Source: Ancalomicrobiaceae bacterium (GTDB lineage: Bacteria; Pseudomonadota; Alphaproteobacteria; Rhizobiales; Ancalomicrobiaceae). Taken from it: a stretch of DNA of 34,058 nt. The notes under the pieces are model-generated. The model ran no database searches, was not told the DNA's origin, and saw only the letters and a program-made list of their open reading frames with translations. A program made the position numbers and the translations under genes. The stretch is taken from positions 1-34,058 of the forward strand of contig JARLIT010000192.1 in NCBI GenBank assembly GCA_031291575.1, written 5' to 3'. Below are positions 31,913 through 34,058 of this stretch, in pieces; position 1 is the stretch's first letter; each line of letters begins with the position of its first letter.

Positions 31913-33103
31913 TCACTTGGTCTTCTTGGCGCCGACCGTCTCGTCCCAGATACGGAAGGCGGCGACCATCTGGTTGGCGTCGAGCGGAACTTCCGACGGC
32001 GTCTCGGCAATCAGCTTGTCGTATTCGGGGCGGCCGAACTCCTTCAGCGCGTCCTGGCTCTCCTGCGGCGCCATCGACAGCGGCACGTCCTTCACGGAAG
32101 GACCAGGATAGCCGTAGCCCTTGTCGTAGGTGATCGCCTGCTGCTCTTTCTGCATGACGAAATTGATGATGTCGACGAGAACCGCAAGCCTCTCGTCCGT
32201 CAGCCCTTTCGGGATGCAGATGAAATGCGCGTCGGTGACGAAGTGGAAGCCCTTCAGCGTGGTGATCGCCGCGCTCTTCGGCACGACGCCGATGATGCGC
32301 GGGTTGATGTCCCAGCCGGTCATCGAGGCGAGCATGTCGCGCGTCCCCTCGCCGAACTCCTTCATCGTCGCACCGGTGCCCGTCGGATAGTACTCGACAT
32401 ACTCGCCGAGCTCCTTCAGGTAGGCCCAGGTCTTGTCCCAGCCCTTGACCGGATCCATCGGATCCTTGTCGCCGAGAATGTAGGGCAGCCCCATGATGAA
32501 CTCGCGGCCAGGGCCGGAGTTGGCCGGACGCGCATAGATGAACTTGTTGGGATTGGCCTTGGCCCAGGCCAACAGCTCTTCAGCCGTCGTCGGCGGAGTC
32601 TTCACCCGCTCCGGCGCGTATTCGATAATCGGCCCGCCGGCCGAGGTCGACACGATGACGCCCTGCCCCTTGGCGAGCGCCTGCATCTTGATCGACGACG
32701 GCAGCAGGATGTCGTTGAGCTTCGGCAGAGCGTCGGCATAGGTCGGATAGAGTTCGACCCACAACTTCTGTTCGATGCCGGCGGCCAGCGCGTCGAGACC
32801 GGTCAGCACGATGTCGATGTCGAGCCGGCCGGCGTCTTGCTGGGCCTTGAGCTTGCCCGGCAGTTCCGGGGCCGGCGCCTTGGTGAAGTTGATCTTGGAG
32901 ACGACCTGCGGCTTGGCCTTAAGATAGTTCTGGAAGGCACCCTGGGTCAGCGCGAGATCGCCGGCCACGTCGACGAGGTTGATTGTCACCGGCGATTTCG
33001 GCAGCGGCGGCAGAGCGGCAGCGTATGCCGCACCCGTCATGCGGAAAGCGGCAAGGCCGGCCGCGGCGCCCAGAATGTGTCTGCGAGTCAACGAACTCTT
33101 CAT
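31913..33103 (-). CDS. Tat-exported ABC transporter substrate-binding protein (PotD-like)
   Basis: A 396-residue extracellular solute-binding protein. The N terminus MKSSLTRRHILGAAAGLAAF carries a twin-arginine signal, unlike the Sec signals of the other two binding proteins in the window, so it is probably exported folded. The mature part begins near SPVTINLVDVAGDLAL and has the two-lobed pattern typical of family 1 and PotD-like proteins. The ATG at 33103 has GGGAGG five bases upstream; the frame opens seven codons earlier without a better start. It heads a minus-strand operon with an ATPase and two permeases. The ligand is unknown: polyamine, phosphonate and sugar-phosphate binders all occur in this broad family. 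Confidence 0.9.
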   Translation of the reverse strand: MKSSLTRRHILGAAAGLAAFRMTGAAYAAALPPLPKSPVTINLVDVAGDLALTQGAFQNYLKAKPQVVSKINFTKAPAPELPGKLKAQQDAGRLDIDIVLTGLDALAAGIEQKLWVELYPTYADALPKLNDILLPSSIKMQALAKGQGVIVSTSAGGPIIEYAPERVKTPPTTAEELLAWAKANPNKFIYARPANSGPGREFIMGLPYILGDKDPMDPVKGWDKTWAYLKELGEYVEYYPTGTGATMKEFGEGTRDMLASMTGWDINPRIIGVVPKSAAITTLKGFHFVTDAHFICIPKGLTDERLAVLVDIINFVMQKEQQAITYDKGYGYPGPSVKDVPLSMAPQESQDALKEFGRPEYDKLIAETPSEVPLDANQMVAAFRIWDETVGAKKTK

Positions 33104-33347
33104 CGGTTCCTCCCTTGTTTCCAAACGACTGCCGGCGCCCTTCTTCTTCAGGCGTTCTCGGGATTCGGACCGTATCGGCGCCCCGCCCGCACCCTTTCGA
33201 CGACCCGATCGCTCGGACCCGGTCGCTCGGCCCTTTCAGTTCGAACGGCCCGCAGGCCGTCCTGAGTTCGCCAACCGGCAGTCAAGCCCTGAGGCCCCAC
33301 CCCTGCCCCGGTCTGATCCGTTCCGACAGCAACGATCGTCGGCCGCT

Positions 33348-33375
33348 ATCCTAGCTTGAAACACCGAATGATCAA
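33348..33375 (-). promoter_or_regulatory. candidate proximal promoter of the PotABCD-like operon
   Basis: On the minus strand, TTGATC (33370-33375) and TAGGAT (33348-33353) are 16 bases apart, about 245 bases before the binding-protein start. Confidence 0.3.
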
Positions 33376-33579
33376 TGTCGATTTTCCCCGATATCGCCGC
33401 GCCGGAACGATTTTCTCACGAAAAAAGAAATAGTTAGCCGTCGTCCTCCGGCTTCGGCGCGGGGCGCGCACCGTTGCCCCGCGCGAGCCCGTTCCGCCCG
33501 CCAGGGACAGAGCGCGAGACCACCCACCACAGCCGCCGGACAGGGTCCACAGCCAGCCTTCGCGCATCGGACCGCCAGT

Positions 33580-33607
33580 AATATACCAGTATACTAACGC
33601 GGTTCAA
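33580..33607 (-). promoter_or_regulatory. candidate distal promoter with palindromic operator
   Basis: On the minus strand, TTGAAC (33602-33607) and TATATT (33580-33585) are 16 bases apart. The spacer holds the perfect palindrome AGTATACT at 33588-33595, a GTATAC-centred form of the kind bound by GntR-family regulators. If used, it would leave a leader of about 475 bases before the binding-protein gene. Confidence 0.4.
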
Positions 33608-34058
33608 ACCTGCCGAAGGCCTGACAATGCGGCTGCAGACCTGACATGCTCGACCGTGATATGGACAAGGCCGCCGCCAAAGCCATGTACGCCGGGTAGC
33701 ACGTCGGCCACGCGCAACGGCATCAAATGGACGGCTCCGACGGAAACGGCCTCGGCTGCGCGCGGAGCCGTGTGGATGGGCCATGGCGCCGCCACGGGTG
33801 CAGGCGCGGCCTGTGCCGCAGCGGGTCGAAATTCAGCGGGTCGGAATTCGCGCCCGCATGCCCACTGTCAAACGTCCGAGGCGGCTAGGCCGCGCCGGTT
33901 TCGTCGGTTCGGCAGCCGGGGCCAGCCGACGTCGCGTCCGATGTCCGCTTGCCAACGTTGCCTGATCGCCTAATCTGCCGACCTGTTGTCCGTCGCCTTG
34001 CCTTCCGCCCAAGCGCCGCCTCCGTTTCACCGGACAAGACACCCGATGGATTCCTCGA

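Larger units (their letters stand above)
33104..34058. other. intergenic region to the right window edge
   Basis: About 950 bases without a gene I can support. Several open frames of 60-120 codons have no recognised family and overlap one another. Two promoter-like sites on the minus strand are listed separately. The rest is G+C-rich, with an A+T-rich stretch at 33355-33440. Confidence 0.45.

Noticed and set aside
31655-33265. 536-codon open frame on the plus strand
   Set aside because: It is antisense to the PotD-like binding protein and shows no family features; a shadow frame.
33434-33795. Small minus-strand frames near the right edge
   Set aside because: Two overlapping frames of 63-116 codons without family features; one covers the promoter-like palindrome. 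Not supportable as genes.

Overview
The window is a G+C-rich piece of an alphaproteobacterial chromosome or large replicon, most likely from the Hyphomicrobiales (Rhizobiales). The grounds are high-GC codon use, an imuA-imuB-dnaE2 mutagenesis cassette preceded by the alphaproteobacterial LexA box (GTTC-N7-GTTC), several sugar ABC importers, and dispersed palindromes of a kind familiar from rhizobial genomes. The genus cannot be fixed from the sequence alone.

Region 1 (1-6113, minus strand): a LacI-type regulator followed by a glutamine-amidotransferase-like protein, a single-domain sugar ABC ATPase, a periplasmic binding protein of the RhaS/LsrB type, two RbsC-type permeases and the N-terminal part of an M20 deacylase/peptidase cut by the window edge. 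ATGA overlaps tie the last genes together. Tandem operator-like palindromes lie in front of the regulator. The substrate is unknown.

Region 2 (about 6900-15700, plus strand): a YtfQ-YtfR-YtfT-YjfF furanose importer, a GntR/FCD regulator, a collapsed ribulokinase gene (araB remnant), L-arabinose isomerase (araA) and L-ribulose-5-phosphate 4-epimerase (araD). Together they suggest L-arabinose uptake and catabolism in which the local kinase gene has been lost by internal deletion. A strong terminator follows araA, and a REP-like palindrome separates it from araD.

Region 3 (15755-25673, mostly minus strand): a long palindrome, a DUF900-type lipoprotein hydrolase, the SOS cassette imuA-imuB-dnaE2 (imuA and imuB overlap by about 212 nt), and the potassium transporter kup.

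Region 4 (25915-28630, plus strand): a FIST-domain sensor overlapping a hybrid histidine kinase by ATGA, resembling the NosP/NahK nitric-oxide sensing pair.

Region 5 (28712-33103, minus strand): a PotABCD-like operon (Tat-exported binding protein, ATPase and two permeases joined by GTGA overlaps). One permease carries an unusual threefold 14-residue tandem repeat in a loop. The last 950 bases hold promoter-like sequence but no gene I can support.

No tRNA, rRNA, CRISPR array, transposase or phage gene was recognised. The points most worth a second look are the internally deleted araB, the tandem repeat in the permease, the imuA/imuB overlap, the FIST-kinase pair, and the uncharacterised transporter/amidotransferase/M20 cluster.
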